DNA from: JAZDGX01 sp964482205
GTDB lineage: Bacteria; Eisenbacteria; RBG-16-71-46; CAIMUX01; WJJG01
Direction of reading: 5' to 3'
Assembly: GCA_964482205.1 (NCBI GenBank)
Contig: CAYZWI010000011.1
Coordinates: forward strand, 62,001-126,000
DNA: 64,000 nt
Part shown: positions 23,630 to 32,529 of the stretch, piece after piece
Position numbering within the stretch: position 1 is the stretch's first letter
Layout of the letters: the number at the start of each line of letters is the position of its first letter
Program-made: the position numbers and the translations under genes
Notes under the pieces: model-generated
Database searches by the model: none
What the model saw: only the letters and a program-made list of their open reading frames with translations
Told to the model about the DNA's origin: nothing

Positions 23630-25255
23630 CTACCGGTCGCCCGCGCTCGATTGCCCCGACTGCTCCAGCGCGACTTCCTCTCCCGACGAAACCATCTCGA
23701 TGAAAGCCTCGACCAGGCGCGGGTCGAATTGCGTGCCCGCGCGATCGCGCAGGATCGCGATCGCTTCGTCGCTTTGGTAGGCGGGACGATGGGGCCGGGG
23801 ATGCAAGAGAGCATCGAAGGCATTGGCGATCGCCACTATGCGCGAGAACAGCGGGATCGCCTCGCGCGCGATGCCCTCGGGCATCCCCGTCCCATCCCAG
23901 CGTTCCTGCAGCCCGCAGATGCCGTCGGCCACGTGCGGCGTGTGCGAGCGCTCGAGATGGCGGCGCACGCCTTCGGCGGCGAGCTTGCGGAATTGATGGC
24001 GCTCTTCTTCGCTGAAGGGACGCCGTTCGCCGAAGAGATGCTCGTACTGCTCGAGGCATCCCAGATCGTGCAGCCGGGCCACGTGCGCGATCGCCTCGCG
24101 CTCATGCGCGGCGAGGCCGACGCGTTCGGCCAAGCGCACGGCCAAATCGGCGACGCGCTCGGAATGGCCCGCAATTTCGGGATACTGCGCCTCGACCGTC
24201 TTCACGAGGCGGCCGGCCACCTGCAGGAAGCAATCGCTCGCCCCCGCGAAACGCTCGGCATGGGCAATCGCCATGCCGGCGGAGCGCGCGAGGATTTCGA
24301 GCAGGTGAAGATCGAAGCGGTCGAGCGGCTCGCCATCGGCCTTGTCGCCACCGGCGAGCAGGCCGGCGAGGGCGCCCTCTTCGCCGCGCACGGGGGTCAC
24401 ATGGGTGAGGCCGAGCGCCGAGAGCGCGAGCACATCGCGCGAGGCGGAAGGAAAGCGCGCGAATTCATCGGCCGTCATCGTCCGCCCTTCGAGCTCCAGC
24501 GTCCGGCAGAAGAATTCCTGCCCATCCAGATGCAGGTGCCCGAGGGCATGTTCCTCCAAGCCTTGCGACGCGCGGGCCGTGAAGATGCCTTCCTCGTTGC
24601 GCGCGAGCAGGCAGGCGCGCGAGAGGCCGAGATCGCGCACGGTCGCGCGCATCAGCGCGGCGAGGATCTCCGGCAGCGATTCCAGACGGCTGGTCTCTTC
24701 CACATGGCGCAGCAGCGAACCGATGCGCTCCATACAATGCTGCATCTCCCCGTGCGAGCGGCGCAGGTCCTCGCGATAGCGGCGGGTTTCCTCTTCGAGG
24801 CCCTCCGTCTTCGCGCGCAGCAGGCGCAGATCGGAAGCGCGATCGAGAATCGTGCGGATCTTGATCAACAGCTCGCGCGGCGAGAAGGGTTTGACGAGAT
24901 AGTCGTCGGCGCCCAAGCGCAAACCCTGGATGCGCGCTTCGTTCGACGGCGTGCCGGAGATGAGAATGACGGGCAGGTTGGCGAATTCGCGATTCCCGCG
25001 AATCGCCTCCAGCACCTGAAAGCCGCTCTTCTTCGGCAGGCGCACCCCGATGACCGCGAGATCGGGCGAGCGGCGGGCCACTTCGTCGAGAGCCGCTTCG
25101 CCGTCGTGGGCGGAGCAGACGGCGTAGCCGCGTCCGGTCAGCGTGATTTGCAGGAGCTCGATGACGCGCGCGTCTTCGTCAACGACGAGAATGTTCTCCT
25201 GCTCGCGTTGCGCCGAAAGGGTCGGCGAACAACCACGTATCGTCTTCTTCTCCAT
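23630..25255 (-). CDS. Receiver-GAF-HD-GYP-type protein with degenerate active sites
   Basis: 541 aa, last gene of a three-gene signalling operon. Residues 20-140 form a receiver domain with the acidic pair (D26, D28) and VKPF Lys (K122), but the phosphoacceptor Asp is replaced by G70 (DLAVIGVRLP). A coiled coil follows (about 145-185), then a GAF-like domain (190-335) and an HD-GYP-like domain (340-530). H364 and HD (396-397) remain, but HDxGK is HDLGC, the later H of HPxxG aligns with L425, and HHExxDGxGYP reads LQERWDGTGMP. A c-di-GMP phosphodiesterase activity is therefore unlikely. The ATG at 25255 overlaps the upstream gene by 77 bases; a later non-ATG start is possible. Confidence 0.75.
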   Translation of the reverse strand: MEKKTIRGCSPTLSAQREQENILVVDEDARVIELLQITLTGRGYAVCSAHDGEAALDEVARRSPDLAVIGVRLPKKSGFQVLEAIRGNREFANLPVILISGTPSNEARIQGLRLGADDYLVKPFSPRELLIKIRTILDRASDLRLLRAKTEGLEEETRRYREDLRRSHGEMQHCMERIGSLLRHVEETSRLESLPEILAALMRATVRDLGLSRACLLARNEEGIFTARASQGLEEHALGHLHLDGQEFFCRTLELEGRTMTADEFARFPSASRDVLALSALGLTHVTPVRGEEGALAGLLAGGDKADGEPLDRFDLHLLEILARSAGMAIAHAERFAGASDCFLQVAGRLVKTVEAQYPEIAGHSERVADLAVRLAERVGLAAHEREAIAHVARLHDLGCLEQYEHLFGERRPFSEEERHQFRKLAAEGVRRHLERSHTPHVADGICGLQERWDGTGMPEGIAREAIPLFSRIVAIANAFDALLHPRPHRPAYQSDEAIAILRDRAGTQFDPRLVEAFIEMVSSGEEVALEQSGQSSAGDR

Positions 25256-26558
25256 GGTCTCCCTCGTCCTCCGGCGCGCATCCTCCGGGAAGGGTGCGCA
25301 GCCAATGGACGACGCGCTCGACCTGCGTGCGCTCGAACGGCCGCGGCAGGACCGCGCCGCCGGGCGGGTAGCAACCGTCGGGCGGAACCGCGAGCTCGCC
25401 GTCCAGAGGCAACGAGACGAGCGGCGGCAGGCGCCCCGACGACATCGCGCGCGCCTTCCAGTCTTCCAGGAGGCTCTCATCCAGAAAGAGAGCCCGCACA
25501 CCTCCTAGATCGGCCGGAAGAAGGGGATCATCGAGGTCTCGCGCTTCGAGAACTTCGAACCCGAGATCGGTGAGATGACGCTGAAGAAACCGGCGCGCCA
25601 AGGCCGAGGGCGATGCCACCCACACCCGCTCGGGCTCCGCGATCTCGCGGCGCTTTTGGTCGCGACCGGCCACGAAGCCGGAAGGCGGTTGATGAAGATC
25701 GGGAGAAGAAGGCTCGTTGCGCACGGCCGTCGGTTGCGAACGCGAAGGTTCGAGAGAAAAAGGCGTGGGGCGATCGAATGCGGGCCGGGGCGAAGGGCGG
25801 CGTACGGCCGGGCTCTCCGCTTCCAGCGAAGGGACCCTGGCGCCGATGTTCTCGTCCGGCGCGGGCGCGGCCTCGCGGCTTGCCCTCGCTTCCCGTGCGT
25901 GGCTTGCTCTCGCTTCCTCAGCGTGGCTTGCCTTCGCTTCCTGGGTGTGGCTCTCGCTCGCGGGCATCGATCTCTGCAGGTCACTGGCCGATTTCAGCCA
26001 CACCGGGCCTTCCTTCCACTCCCCGATCTCCGCGCGCGTCCACATTCCGAGCACGCGCTCGATCGCAAGCTCGCACTGGGTCGTGCCGTCGGAAATCGTG
26101 AGCGTGCCCGCCTGCGCGCCTGCCTGCGAGCCCGCGCGCGCATCGGCGCCCTCAGACACATTCGCTCTCGAGACCCAGCGCCACGGGAAGGCCAGCCTGC
26201 GATCCGTTCCCCGGCAAACGAGGACTCGCTCTTGCGCCTCTTCGTGGGATAGCGCCTCGCCGACGGCTTCGCGATCGCGCACGCGTTCGGCCGGCCCTGC
26301 CTTGGAACGCGGCGCGGCGGCCACCTGCACCGCCGGCTCTTCGCTCGCCTGCGCGGCGCGCGTCTGTTCCCCGCGCGTATCCTCGGCGACCCGCATCGCA
26401 CCCATCGCCTGCACGGCGTCGACGATGCGCTTCGCATCCGCGTCGTGGGGCGCATCCTTTTCATTCACGAGCGCGGCCATTTCCTGCAGCAGCGCGCCCA
26501 CCAAGGCGAGAACGCGTCCGACCCGTTGTCCGTCTTCTCGTTCATTGAAGTGCGTCAC
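25179..26558 (-). CDS. CheW-like/receiver-like two-domain protein
   Basis: 459 aa, middle gene of the operon. Residues about 110-195 look like a CheW-type beta fold (VLVCRGTDRRLAFPW, then TLTISDGTTQCELAIERVLG), the adaptor that couples receptors to CheA. A low-complexity Ala/Ser/His/Glu linker follows (210-310), with EEARASHA-like repeats. Residues about 325-430 have the alternating pattern of a receiver domain (RVWVASPSALARRFL through ALFLDESLL to LPRPFE) but with Arg where the conserved Lys should be. The start is probably GTG 26558, with GGGAG 8 bases before; GTG 26567 is an alternative. It overlaps both neighbours. Domain calls are tentative. Confidence 0.6.
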   Translation of the reverse strand: MTHFNEREDGQRVGRVLALVGALLQEMAALVNEKDAPHDADAKRIVDAVQAMGAMRVAEDTRGEQTRAAQASEEPAVQVAAAPRSKAGPAERVRDREAVGEALSHEEAQERVLVCRGTDRRLAFPWRWVSRANVSEGADARAGSQAGAQAGTLTISDGTTQCELAIERVLGMWTRAEIGEWKEGPVWLKSASDLQRSMPASESHTQEAKASHAEEARASHAREARASREAAPAPDENIGARVPSLEAESPAVRRPSPRPAFDRPTPFSLEPSRSQPTAVRNEPSSPDLHQPPSGFVAGRDQKRREIAEPERVWVASPSALARRFLQRHLTDLGFEVLEARDLDDPLLPADLGGVRALFLDESLLEDWKARAMSSGRLPPLVSLPLDGELAVPPDGCYPPGGAVLPRPFERTQVERVVHWLRTLPGGCAPEDEGDHGEEDDTWLFADPFGATRAGEHSRR

Positions 26559-27873
26559 GCCCGGCACTCCCTTCTCGTGTCGTTCCGACCGGCACTTCCC
26601 CTCCGGTCTGAGTCTCGCCGATCCTGACCATCAACGAACGCAGCCGCTCTCCCAAGCGCTCCCAGGTGCGCTCCAATTGCGTCGCCTCGCGGGAGAGCTT
26701 GCCCAGTTCCTGCCCCGCGCGGGAAGCGGATTCCGACACGCGCTTCAAGCGAGGCACAAGGCAGCGCGCGGTTTGCGAATCTCCGTCACGATCTCCGGCC
26801 ATCGAATTCTCGAGCAACGCGATGCTCTCGTCCACCCATTGGGCCCATTCGGAGAATCGATCACGCACGGTGTCGACCGCCCCGTCATTCGTGCCTGCGC
26901 CGGAGGCCGGGGCAACCATGGGCGCGGACGATGCCGCCGTGGGAGGCATCGGCGCGCTCGAAGCGATGGGCGCCGTGGTAGGCAGGCTCGCCGGCGCGGC
27001 TTCCTCACGCTTCTCCGTCGCGCGCAATGCGCGTTCGAGAACCTCTTGAGCTTCGATGCGCCAGCGCGCGATGCCCAGGCGCAAGTCCGCGAGCAGCGTG
27101 AGCGGGTCCTCGCACGCGGGCTCGCCTTCGCGCTCGGACTTGCCCGCAAGACCATCGGGATGCATGCCGGTGCGCGCGAGCCGCTGCAGTTCCATGGCGA
27201 TTTCGGTCTGTTCGAGAAAACATCGTTCCGATCGCGCGGCCATCTCGCGAATCACATCGGTCTCTTCGCGCCAATCCTGCTCGAGAAGCCCCTGCAGGCG
27301 GGCGAGCCCATCGCTTTCGTCGCGGATCCGTTCCGCGCGGCTGCGAAAATATTCCAGCAGACGCCGCGTCAACGGATGGGTCGCGCCTTTCGCCGTCCAG
27401 CCGCGCCCCTCGAGGCCCTCGGCGGCGGCCTCCTCGAGAATCGCCGCCATCTCGCTGCGCAGGTTCTCGAGCTCTTCCACGGCGCGCGCGCCCGAGAGAT
27501 TCTGCTTCAATAGCACTTGCACCTTGCGGCTGAGGAGATCGAGCTCCCAGTCGGCCGCCGGCCGCTCGCTCGAGCCGGGGGGCGAAAGCTCGCCCGAATC
27601 CATGGCGCGCAGCAGCCACGCGATCGGCCGCGCCAGGCGGTCGCCCGCGTGCAGCGCGAGGCCGGTGGCAAGCAGGATGGCGGCGAGAAAGCAGAGCGGA
27701 AAGATCACGCTCACGCCCGAAGATCCGTGATCGCCGTCCGATCTCCAGGCCGCTTGCGTGAGAAGGCCGACCAGTCCGAGCAGCATGACGGGAATCAGGA
27801 AGAGGATCAGGAGACGCGTGCGCAGTCCGCTGGAGCGGCCTGGATCGCGCTGGTCGCGACGGAGCATCTCCAT
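26542..27873 (-). CDS. Membrane-bound coiled-coil sensor-like protein (HAMP-type)
   Basis: 443 aa, first gene of the operon. Two transmembrane helices (about 18-42 and 53-74) enclose a very short external loop, so it cannot sense large ligands outside. A HAMP-like segment follows (DRLARPIAWLLRAMDSGEL), then long amphipathic helices to about residue 290, a Pro/Ala/Ser linker and another helical region to 430. The layout is that of a methyl-accepting chemotaxis protein, but the conserved hairpin tip that binds CheW/CheA (E-I-x-x-I-V-x-x-I-x-x-I-A) is not visible. ATG 27873 follows AAAGGGGATCGGC. Together with the two downstream genes it looks like a receptor-adaptor-output chain. Confidence 0.6.
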   Translation of the reverse strand: MEMLRRDQRDPGRSSGLRTRLLILFLIPVMLLGLVGLLTQAAWRSDGDHGSSGVSVIFPLCFLAAILLATGLALHAGDRLARPIAWLLRAMDSGELSPPGSSERPAADWELDLLSRKVQVLLKQNLSGARAVEELENLRSEMAAILEEAAAEGLEGRGWTAKGATHPLTRRLLEYFRSRAERIRDESDGLARLQGLLEQDWREETDVIREMAARSERCFLEQTEIAMELQRLARTGMHPDGLAGKSEREGEPACEDPLTLLADLRLGIARWRIEAQEVLERALRATEKREEAAPASLPTTAPIASSAPMPPTAASSAPMVAPASGAGTNDGAVDTVRDRFSEWAQWVDESIALLENSMAGDRDGDSQTARCLVPRLKRVSESASRAGQELGKLSREATQLERTWERLGERLRSLMVRIGETQTGGEVPVGTTREGSAGRDALQ

Positions 27874-28373
27874 GCCGATCCCCTTTCCCCGCGCAGAATG
27901 CAACCTGCATCCTCTTCCGGCTGCATTCCGCAGCGCCACCGGCAAGCGAGCCGTGCGCGAGAATGGCGCACATCACGCAAGCGCGCGGTCCGACGACCCT
28001 TTCTGCAACGCCCAGGTCGCGCCGCCGCGCGCCGCTTTCGAGAAGGCGGAATCCATGCGCTGGTGAAGCGAGTCGCCATCGGCATGCGCTGATTCTCGTT
28101 AGCCGATCGGCGCAACGCCCCACCGACTGCCGCCTGCCGCAAAGGAAACCCGCCGGGCGAAACCCGGACGAGCTTGGTCCGGCCGCATCGGGAACGCGCG
28201 ACCGGATGGCACGACCGTTGCTGAACTCCCTGCTCGGAACGAGGACGAGAAGAGGATAGCGGGGTCTGCGGACGAGTTCAAGCGTTCCGCGGGTTCGCCT
28301 CTCGGGAGGCCCGGTTGGGGCCGACGCTTCGTCCGCGATGCGCATCTCGGTCGAACAACGGGGAAGGTGCAGC
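27874..28373. other. Intergenic region between divergent genes
   Basis: 500 bases between the chemosensory operon (minus) and the gene at 28374 (plus). I see no gene, no RNA and no promoter pair that meets the standard used elsewhere in the window. Both flanking genes must be driven from here. Confidence 0.4.
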
Positions 28374-29162
28374 ATGCGATCGATCGAGCAGTATGTGGAC
28401 TTCACCGGCACCGACCGCGGCCTGCGGCCGACCTACCACTTCATGATGCGCTGCCTGCTCTTCTCACGCATGGAAACAGGACTCGTCTCGAACAAGGATT
28501 TCTATGACGAGGATGTCAATGTCTACATCGCCCACTTGCTGAATTCGTTCATCGATCCCAGCTACATCCAGCGCGCGGGGCGTTATCTTTCGAAGTACGA
28601 CACGGAAGTCTTCAGCCGCCTGGCCGATTCGCACGACGCGCGCTTGAAGTACACCCTCTACAAGACGAACGCCGATTTCCTGCTCGTCTCCCTGGGCATT
28701 TTCGGCAACGCGGCCGCCGCCGCGGCTCCCGGGCGCACGCCCGAAGCCGCGGGGCGCAAGCCCTTCGAACCGGCCGAAGAGGCCTACATCGGGCGAGGCA
28801 AGACCTACTACCGCTTCGCGTACAGCTACAGCCAGCAGATTCACAGCCCGCACGCGGCCATCACCGAAGTGCTCGAGAAGCTGGGGGCGGGATTCGAGAA
28901 GTACCTGCGGATTCTCGCCCACATGCGCGGCGAGTACCTGAACCTGATGGACCGGCTCTCGCGCGGCGAGGTCTATCATCTGGAACGCAGCGTCGACGAA
29001 GTGCGGCGCGAGGTGGACATTCGTGAGCTGCAAGACCGCTTTCTCGATCTGTTCTCGGAATGGAGGCAGACCGGAAGCGCCGAAGTGCGCGCGCAGATGC
29101 AGGCGGTCGTGAAGGAGATCCGGGCGCTCGATCCCGACTTCTCGTTTCGATTTCCCGAGTGA
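28374..29162 (+). CDS. Hypothetical protein, 262 aa
   Basis: Not recognised. Soluble, without signal peptide. The N-terminal 100 residues are rich in Tyr, Phe and Asp (YHFMMRCLLFSRME, YIQRAGRYLSKYDTEVFSRL); an Ala/Gly/Pro linker lies at about 122-140; the C-terminal half is strongly helical with heptad-like spacing (YSQQIHSPHAAITEVLEKLG through to the end), suggesting an oligomeric coiled coil. ATG 28374 follows GGAAGG. It is transcribed towards a bidirectionally placed terminator and has no same-strand partner, so context gives no function. Confidence 0.65.
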   Translation: MRSIEQYVDFTGTDRGLRPTYHFMMRCLLFSRMETGLVSNKDFYDEDVNVYIAHLLNSFIDPSYIQRAGRYLSKYDTEVFSRLADSHDARLKYTLYKTNADFLLVSLGIFGNAAAAAAPGRTPEAAGRKPFEPAEEAYIGRGKTYYRFAYSYSQQIHSPHAAITEVLEKLGAGFEKYLRILAHMRGEYLNLMDRLSRGEVYHLERSVDEVRREVDIRELQDRFLDLFSEWRQTGSAEVRAQMQAVVKEIRALDPDFSFRFPE

Positions 29163-29236
29163 TGTCCTGCGCCACGCGGCGTGAGCGCGCCGCAGGCGCA
29201 GGTGATGAGTGTGCTCCGCCATCCTCCCTGGAGCCC

Positions 29237-29279
29237 CCGCCCCCGGCTTCGCTCGCTGAGAGCGATCGGTCGGGGGCGG
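29237..29279 (+). terminator. Terminator between convergent genes
   Basis: A 9-bp perfect outer stem (29237-29245 with 29271-29279, CCGCCCCCG/CGGGGGCGG) encloses a second 6-bp stem (TCGCTC at 29249-29254 with GAGCGA at 29260-29265). CGCCTTTT follows on the plus strand, fitting termination of the 28374-29162 gene. Confidence 0.7.
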
Positions 29280-29295
29280 CGCCTTTTCCGCGCGC

Positions 29296-30729
29296 TTACT
29301 TGATGTAGCCGAGCGACTTCAGCTTCTCGATCGTCTGCGGGTCGAGCGTGGTGGAGGACGTGTCGGGGACGAGGCGGGGACAACCGGCCTCGAACAGACC
29401 AAGTTCCTTGCGCATCTGTTCCACGACTCTCGGCCGTTGCGCGGCCACGGAACGGCGCTCGCTCGGATCCGTCATGATGTCGTAGAGCTCTTCCGTGGAG
29501 GGAAGCGTGAAGATGTATTTGTGGTTCGCCTGAATCACGCACTTGATCGTCTGCGAGCCGTACCAGGGCGCGCTGTGCAGCTCGGCAAAGAAGGTCCGCC
29601 CACCGGACCTGGGCTGCTCACCGTACACCGCGCAGAGCAGGCTGATGCCCTGTTCCATGTCGCCACCAGGGACACCGCCCATCTCGCGCAAGGTCGGCAG
29701 CACATCGAGAAGCGAGGCCTGTTGCGTGATGCGCTTGATCGGCCCGGGCGCGGGCGCGCCCTTCGCGGATGAACGGGCGGGCAGCGGCGTGGGGGGATGG
29801 ATGATCAGAGGGACATGCAACACCTCCGCATACAAGGTGCGCCCGTGGTCCCAGCCCCCGTGGTCCAAGAACTCCTCACCGTGATCGGAGCAGACGACCA
29901 CCCAGGCGCCCTTGCCCCACTCCAGAAGGTCGTAGAGTTCGCGGATGCGATCGTCGACGAAATGGATCTCGCTGTCGTACGCCGAGATCGAATTCTCGCG
30001 CTCGCCGCGGCCCGGGCGGAAATAGGGCATGCGTGGCTGATAGGGCCGATGCGGATCCATGTAGTGGATGTACAGGAAGTACGGTTTCGCGCGCAGCCCG
30101 CTCGCCCACTCGCGCACCACCGCGTTCACCGCGTCGCCTCCCTGATCGGTCATCTCCTCGAAGTGATCGAAGCCCTGGTCGAATCCCATCACCCGGCTGA
30201 CGTTGAAATTGTCCGAGACGCCATAGGTGGCGTATCCCGCATCGCGAAACGCCTCGGCCGCGGTGCGCGCAGCGTCGGGGATGCGATCGACCGTGATGGT
30301 CGGGTCGGTGAGGCTCCGTTCCCGCGTGGCAGCCGTCCCGTTGTGCACGCCGTGCTGAAGCGGATAGAGCGAAGTGAGAATGGAAGTGGTCGCGGGCGCG
30401 GTCCAGGACGAAGTGGAATGCACGCGTTCGAAGACGACCCCTTCGCCGGCGAGGCGCGTGAGAAAGGGAGCGGTGTCGTTCCTGTAGCCGTAGAAGGGCA
30501 GATGATCGGGTCGCAAGGTGTCGATCACGATGAGAACGACATTCGGCCGAGGCGGCTCCTTCTGGGCGCATCCGGGCAAGACCACGAGGAGCAGGAGCGC
30601 GCTCAGCGCCATCAAGGCCAGGGCCCCTGCCATGAAGCCGGCCCAGGCTCTGCGCGATGCTATAGCAAACGGGCGGCCGCCGACTCCGCGCCGTCTCTTC
30701 TCGAAGGTTCCGTGCGCCTCCATCTCCAT
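29296..30729 (-). CDS. Sulfatase-fold lipoprotein hydrolase with non-formylglycine active site
   Basis: 477 aa, alkaline phosphatase superfamily (Pfam Sulfatase type). After about 28 basic residues there is a hydrophobic segment ending in LPGC, a lipobox, so it is probably anchored as a lipoprotein. Metal ligands are visible in VVLIVIDTLRPDH and CSDHGEEFLDHGGWDHG. The position of the formylglycine Cys/Ser is Thr in WTAPATTSILTS, and the Arg of CxPxR is Thr. That fits the Thr-nucleophile subgroup (phosphotransferases or phosphodiesterases such as LtaS/NPP-like) rather than true sulfatases. ATG 30729 follows GGGAAGGGG. It lies 124 bases downstream of guaB on the same strand. Confidence 0.8.
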   Translation of the reverse strand: MEMEAHGTFEKRRRGVGGRPFAIASRRAWAGFMAGALALMALSALLLLVVLPGCAQKEPPRPNVVLIVIDTLRPDHLPFYGYRNDTAPFLTRLAGEGVVFERVHSTSSWTAPATTSILTSLYPLQHGVHNGTAATRERSLTDPTITVDRIPDAARTAAEAFRDAGYATYGVSDNFNVSRVMGFDQGFDHFEEMTDQGGDAVNAVVREWASGLRAKPYFLYIHYMDPHRPYQPRMPYFRPGRGERENSISAYDSEIHFVDDRIRELYDLLEWGKGAWVVVCSDHGEEFLDHGGWDHGRTLYAEVLHVPLIIHPPTPLPARSSAKGAPAPGPIKRITQQASLLDVLPTLREMGGVPGGDMEQGISLLCAVYGEQPRSGGRTFFAELHSAPWYGSQTIKCVIQANHKYIFTLPSTEELYDIMTDPSERRSVAAQRPRVVEQMRKELGLFEAGCPRLVPDTSSTTLDPQTIEKLKSLGYIK

Positions 30730-30853
30730 CGTCCCCTTCCCTCCCGGGCCTGCTCCCGCCCGGCGCTTCCCGCCCGCGCCGCCGTCGCTCGCCCGCACCC
30801 GCCTTGCCCGCACCGCGCGCACCCTGCTCGCACCGCGCGCGATCCCGCGGCGA

Positions 30854-32320
30854 TCAGCTCAAGTTGTAGTTGGGCGCTTCCTTGGTGATCGTGACATCGT
30901 GCGGGTGGCTCTCCTGCAATCCCGCCGCCGTGATCCGGATGAAGCGCGCCTCGCGGCGCAGCTCGTCGATGGTGCCGACGCCGCAATAGCCCATTCCCGC
31001 GCGCACGCCTCCCACCAACTGATAGACCACATCGTTGACGCGGCCGCGATACGGCACCCGGCCCTCGATGCCTTCGGCCACGAGCTTGTGGCTCTCGGTC
31101 ACATCGCGCTGGAAATAGCGCTCGCGGGCGCCTTCGCCGCGCATCGCGCCGATCGAGCCCATCCCCCGATACGATTTGTAGCTCCGGCCTTGATAGATGA
31201 TCGTCTCCCCCGGGCTCTCTTCCGTGCCCGCGAGCAGGTTGCCGACCATGACCGCGCTCGCGCCCGCGCCGAGCGCCTTCACGATGTCGCCTGAATACTT
31301 GATCCCGCCGTCGGCCACGATCCGCAGGCCATGCTTCTCCGCTTCCCGCGCGCAATCGAGGATCGCGGTCACCTGCGGCACGCCGACGCCCGCGACTACG
31401 CGCGTGGTGCAGATTGCGCCCGGGCCCATGCCCACTTTCACCACGTTCGCGCCCGCTTCGATGAGATCCTTCGTCCCCTCGGCGGTGGCGACATTGCCCG
31501 CCATCACCGGCATCTTGGGAAAGCGCGCGCGCAGCGCCTTCAAGGTCTCGATGATTCCGCGCGTGTGACCGTGCGCGCTGTCGATCACGAGGAGGTCGAC
31601 CCCGCGCTCGACCAGCAATTCCGCGCGCCGCATGCCCGCCTCGCCTACGCCGACCGCGGCTCCCACGAGCAGCCGCCCCAGCGGATCCTTCGCCGACTGC
31701 GGGAAAGCGATCCGCTTCATGATGTCCTTCACGGTGATCAATCCGTGCAGCCGGAAGTGGGCGTCGACCACGGGCAGCTTCTCGATGCGATGCTCGTGCA
31801 GCAGGCGCTTGGCCTCCTCCAGGCTCGTCCCCACCGGGGCGGTGACCAGCCCTTCACGCGTCATCACATCGCGAATGAGCACCGTGCGATCCTCGATGAA
31901 GCGCAGATCGCGATTGGTGAGGATGCCGACCAGCTTGCCCTCTTCCGTGATCGGCACTCCCGATATGCGGTACTTCTCCATCACCTCGAGGGCGCGACCT
32001 ACCGGCAAATCGGGAGGCAGAGTGATCGGATCGGTGATCATCCCGCTTTCGGAGCGCTTCACCTTGTCGACCTCGGCCGCCTGCTCTTCGGGATTCAGGT
32101 TGCGATGAATGACGCCGATCCCGCCCTGTCGAGCGAGCGCGATCGCGAGACGCGATTCGGTGACGGTGTCCATGGCGGCCGAGAGCAGCGGGATGTTGAG
32201 CTTCAAGCCTGGGCAGAGATCGATCGCGGTGTCCACCTGGTCGGGAAGCACTTCCGAGCGGCGCGGCACGAGCAGGACGTCGTCGAAGGTGAGGCCTTCC
32301 CTGGCGAAGATCGGGTCCAT
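30854..32320 (-). CDS. guaB: Inosine-5-prime-monophosphate dehydrogenase
   Basis: 488 aa, the standard length. It catalyses NAD-dependent oxidation of IMP to XMP, the first committed step of GMP synthesis. Two CBS domains are inserted at about residues 95-205 (ITDPITLPPDLPVG and TREGLVTAPVGTSLEEA). The catalytic Cys is in GPGAICTTR, the NAD-binding and substrate strands in DSAHGHTRG and ADGGIKYSGD, and the flap in YRGMGS. The C-terminal K-binding loop is present. ATG 32320 follows AGGGAGG. guaA is not in the window. Confidence 0.97.
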   Translation of the reverse strand: MDPIFAREGLTFDDVLLVPRRSEVLPDQVDTAIDLCPGLKLNIPLLSAAMDTVTESRLAIALARQGGIGVIHRNLNPEEQAAEVDKVKRSESGMITDPITLPPDLPVGRALEVMEKYRISGVPITEEGKLVGILTNRDLRFIEDRTVLIRDVMTREGLVTAPVGTSLEEAKRLLHEHRIEKLPVVDAHFRLHGLITVKDIMKRIAFPQSAKDPLGRLLVGAAVGVGEAGMRRAELLVERGVDLLVIDSAHGHTRGIIETLKALRARFPKMPVMAGNVATAEGTKDLIEAGANVVKVGMGPGAICTTRVVAGVGVPQVTAILDCAREAEKHGLRIVADGGIKYSGDIVKALGAGASAVMVGNLLAGTEESPGETIIYQGRSYKSYRGMGSIGAMRGEGARERYFQRDVTESHKLVAEGIEGRVPYRGRVNDVVYQLVGGVRAGMGYCGVGTIDELRREARFIRITAAGLQESHPHDVTITKEAPNYNLS

Positions 32321-32529
32321 CGGATCCTCCCTGCGATTCCCTCACCGGCCGCATGCACGGACGCCTCGGCGCACGCGCGCCCGCCGTCGCATGGCCGGTG
32401 CGGTCGCATGCGCCGCGCGGGCCGATGAGCATCGCGCTCCCTGCATCCGCCGGCTGCGAAATCGGCCTCGTACGACAAGGGGCCGACGAGATGGCCGCGT
32501 CGACCCCTGAAAAGCGCGGCCTGCGAAGC

